A stretch of DNA of 64,000 bases from positions 116,976,680 to 117,040,679 of the forward strand of contig CM036160.1 in NCBI GenBank assembly GCA_020631735.1, given 5' to 3'. Positions within the stretch are counted from its first letter, which is position 1, and the number at the start of each line of letters is the position of its first letter. The DNA is from Saccharum officinarum. Taxonomy: Eukaryota > Streptophyta > Magnoliopsida > Poales > Poaceae. Positions 60,991 through 64,000 of the stretch are shown piece after piece. The position numbers and the translations under genes were made by a program. The notes beneath the pieces were generated by a model. It saw nothing but the letters and a program-made list of their open reading frames with translations. It searched no databases and was not told the origin of the DNA.

Positions 60991-61669
60991 GCTCCAAAGG
61001 GGAAACAATAATTAGTTATCAAGATGTCCACAGACCTAAAGGCCTAGGACTTCTACCTGCAAGGAAACAATGAGGATGTTGCATACCAATGGTACCATAG
61101 GCATTACAATCTAATACACTTTTCTCTGCAAATTATATGGATAAAAATAATTGCAGTCCTTGAGCTGTAAGATGCTCCCTTTGGTTTGCAAATACTTGAT
61201 GTTCTGGAAAGGTTTGAGTCAAACTTTTGAACCTTTGATTACAAATACTTTATAAAGTTTTTTTTTTCTTTTTTTTCTTTTTTTTCTCGAATACGCAGGA
61301 GAGCTGCATATCATTGTATTAAGAGAGGAAAAAACGGTCCCGTACAATTATACCCCCTACTCCGGACCGAGCCATAGGAGGGTCCTAAAACAAAGTTTTT
61401 CTTGTTAGATGTATAGATGCATATAGCTGCACTCTTTGTTTTCCCTTCACTTGGAGGGTTTATTTGCATATGTACACACACATGTATATCTTTCCTCTTT
61501 GGTCTGGAATGGAAATCGGTTGGCCATATTCTTCTAACATGGTATCGAGCTAGGGTTCCAGCATTCCTTCCACCTACCGATCCGTCCAACCCCGCCGCCG
61601 CCGAGTCCGCCGCCGCCGCATCGGCCTCCCGCGCCCGCCGAGTCCGCCGCCGCCGCATCGGCCTTGCTA

Positions 61670-64000
61670 AAACTGATTTTCACATTATTGGGCCAACCCT
61701 AAGGGTGGCTATATATAGTACCATACATGGGCCTCTAATGGGCCTATACTCCAACACCCCCCCGCAGTCTGGACTACCGACGCAGCGGAGTTCAAGACTG
61801 GGCAAGAAAGAAAACAAGAAAGAGCACAACACACAAGACCCCCCGTAGCCACAACTAGCCACTGGAGACGTTGAGGCTGGAACGAAACTCGGAGAAGGTC
61901 GAGGAAGGGAGGCCTTTGGTGAAGATGTCCGCAAACTGGGAGGTGGTCGGGACGTGAAGTACCCGAACGTCGCCGATGGCCACACGGTCGCGGACGAAGT
62001 GCAGATCGATCTTCACATGCTTGGTCCTCTAGTGCTGCACGGGGTTGGTGGAGAGGTAGACCGCGCTGACGTTGTCGCAGTAGACGAGCGTGCTCCTGGC
62101 GAGGGGGCGGTGAAGCTCGGCCAGGAGCTGGCGGAGCCAAGCGGCCTCGGCCACGCCGTTGGCAACGGCACGGTACTCCGCCTCGGCACTGGAGTGGGAG
62201 ACCACCGGCTGACGCTTGGACGACCAAGAGACCAAGTTGCCGCCGAGGAAGACAGCGTAGCCGGAGGTGGACCTGCGGGTGTCCGGGCAGCCCGCCCAGT
62301 CAGCGTCGGTGTAGACCACCAGCTCGGCAGTGGAGGACCGGCCGAGGAGCAGTCCGTAGCCGAGGGTGCCACGGAGGTACCGGAGAAGCCGCTTTATAGC
62401 AGCCAGGTGGGGCTCCCGCGGAGCATGCATGTAGAGGCAGAGCTGCTGGACGGCATAAGTGATGTCCGGCCGTGTGAAGGTGAGGTATTGGAGCGCGCCA
62501 GCAAGACTCCGGTAGGCGGTGGAGTCTGCTGGCCCAAGCATCAGACCCCCAGCCTCGGACAGCTTGCCCTGGGTGTCAACCGGGGTAGAGCAGGACTGGC
62601 AGGCGGTCATCCCTGCTCGCTCCAGAATGTCACAAGTGAACTGCCGCTGGTGGAGGAACAGGCCTGAAGGTCGGGGCTCAACAGTGACGCCGAGGAAGTG
62701 GTGGAGCACCCCAAGATCCTTCATAGCAAATTCCTTCTGGAGAGAGGCAATGACGTGGTGGAGCAGAGACTCGCTGGAGGCGGTGAGAACAATGTCATCC
62801 ACATAGAGGAGCAGGTAAGCAGTCTCACCCCCATAGTGGTATATGAACAGGGAGGTGTCAGACTTGGCCTCCGTGAACCCAAGAGTCTGCAGGAAGGTAG
62901 CGAATCGAGAGTACCAAGCCCGGGGTGCCTGCTTGAGCCCGTAGAGAGACTTGTTGAGCCGGCAGACGAAGTCAGGACGAGAAGAATCCACGAAACCGGC
63001 TGGCTGACTGCAGTAGACCGTCTCAGTGAGAGTGCCATGGAGGAAGGCATTCTTGACATCCAGCTGATGCACAGGCCAGGAGCGCTCGAGAGCCAGGGAG
63101 AGGACGGTGCGGACTGTAGCTGGCTTCACCACGGGATTGAAGGTCTCAGCATAGTCAATGCCAGGCCGCTGAGTGAAGCCGCGGAGGACCCAGCGAGCCT
63201 TGTAGCGCTCCAAGGAACCATCAGCACGCCTCTTGTGCGTCCAGATCCACTTGCCGGTGACAATGTTGGAGCCCGGCGGACGAGGCACTAGGTCCCACGT
63301 CTGGTTGGCGAGGAGGGCCGCGTACTCGTCCATCGCGCGGCGCCAGTGAGGATCCGCCAAGGCCGCGCGGATGTTAGAGGGTACCGGAGAGATCCCCGGC
63401 TCGCAGGCGGCGGCGGTGAGGGCCTGCGGGCGAGACGCCTGCCTCGTCACCATCGGGTGAGTGTGACGAGGGTCCCGGTAAAGAAGAGGCGGGTGGTACA
63501 CCGGCGGGTCGGCGCGAGAACGTGGCGATGCCGGCGGAGCAGGCACCGGCGACGACGGCGCAGGTGACGAGAGCGGCGGAGCCGGCTCACGCCGGCGCTC
63601 GTAGACGATGCCAAAGCGTCCGGGAGGAGGTGAGGGCGGACGCGGCTCCCGCCGGCGCTGGTAGACAAGTCCGAAGCGCCCGGGAGGAGGTGGGGTCGGT
63701 GTGCTCGGTCCCGCGATCGGAACGGCAGCATCTGGCACAACGGGAGGCAGCGAAGCCACAGGAAGCGAGGGTGGAAGCTCCGGGGCTGCCTCGACCGTGT
63801 CAGGCACCGGAAGGTCCTGGTGCGAGTCCGGCAGGGGCGAGGCTGGACCACCAGGAGAGCGCGCCGGAGCAGGACCTGCAGGGTAGAGGGAGAAGGGTGG
63901 CAGAATCGCCGGGTCAGTGGGAAAGAAGGAAGCCTCCGCAGGGTCAGCGGGAGGTGTGGGTGGAGAGGTGGTGGAGTAAGGGAACGCCGACTCATCAAAC
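61670..64000 (-). mobile_element. Minus-strand Ty1/copia element (second image, cut by window end)
   Basis: Matches 46805-49136. The 3' LTR starts at 61756. The pol frame is open from the window edge to a TAG at 62029-62031. It holds the end of integrase, a proline-rich linker, RT (KARWVLRGFTQRPGIDYAET, QLDVKNAFLHGTL, YVDD) and RNase H (TDADWAGCPDTRRSTSGYAV). The TAG replaces the Gln expected in NPVQHQRTKH. Beyond it the reading continues with KHVKIDLHFVRDR and FADIFTKGLP. Confidence 0.85.

Noticed and set aside
35696..64000. A biological tandem duplication of REV3 and its surroundings
   Set aside because: The exact 100-N join, indel-only differences and their clustering at contig ends fit an unmerged assembly overlap better.

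Overview
This is nuclear DNA of a grass, most likely an Andropogoneae species of the Sorghum/Saccharum/Miscanthus type (inference). The evidence is intron-rich plant genes with GT-AG splice sites, GC-rich 5' coding ends, very abundant GGCCTTGTTTAG-type MITEs, Stowaway, MULE, hAT and SINE copies, and short-LTR Ty1/copia elements with a TGGTATC primer site. There is no bacterial operon, CRISPR or phage content. I found no new multi-gene system. What stands out is how transposons have altered ordinary plant genes, plus one assembly problem.

Layout. 1-2.3 kb: a possible terminal exon and a repeat. 2.3-3.35 kb (-): a two-exon gene for an unrecognised, probably plastid-targeted protein. 4.1-7.3 kb (-): a complete six-exon gene for the chloroplast Obg-type GTPase ObgC (757 aa by my splicing). 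7.4-9.3 kb: a non-autonomous MULE with ~305-bp palindrome-rich TIRs and a 10-bp target-site duplication (TSD). 9.9-13.4 kb: a SINE, MITEs and a broken internal fragment of a CCR4-NOT subunit 3 (NOT3) gene with MITEs inside its coding exon. 13.5-16.9 kb: a decayed copia element whose end abuts a second copy of the xylose isomerase promoter region. 17.2-22.5 kb: repeats and MITEs, no gene. 22.8-32.2 kb (+): a 20-exon xylose isomerase gene (480 aa if intact), whose exon 9 is split by a nearly pristine 5.3-kb copia retrotransposon with an intact gag-pol frame and LTRs differing at one base. 32.5-37.9 kb: an inverted-repeat element, a hAT element with 8-bp TSD, and a 2.77-kb solo LTR with 5-bp TSD. 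38.5-46.1 kb (-): the C-terminal two thirds of REV3 (DNA polymerase zeta catalytic subunit) with an RTE-type LINE in its last intron and a second short LINE copy further upstream. 46.4-50.47 kb: LTR debris and a minus-strand copia element.

A run of exactly 100 N lies at 50471-50570. Everything to its right (50571-64000) repeats 35696-49136 in the same order and orientation. The differences I saw are almost all single-base homopolymer indels, densest next to the gap. I read this as two overlapping contigs placed end to end without merging, not a biological tandem duplication. REV3, the LINEs, the solo LTR and the copia fragment therefore each appear twice but are probably single loci. Frame breaks found in only one copy (REV3 penultimate exon, LINE ORF, copia pol) are then sequencing errors. 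Those in both copies (a 2-nt loss in REV3, a TAG near the end of copia pol) are more likely real.

The host genes do not form a pathway: plastid ribosome biogenesis (ObgC), sugar isomerisation (xylose isomerase) and translesion synthesis (REV3) are simply neighbours. All exon boundaries were set by hand from frame continuity, splice signals and remembered family sequences, without alignment software.
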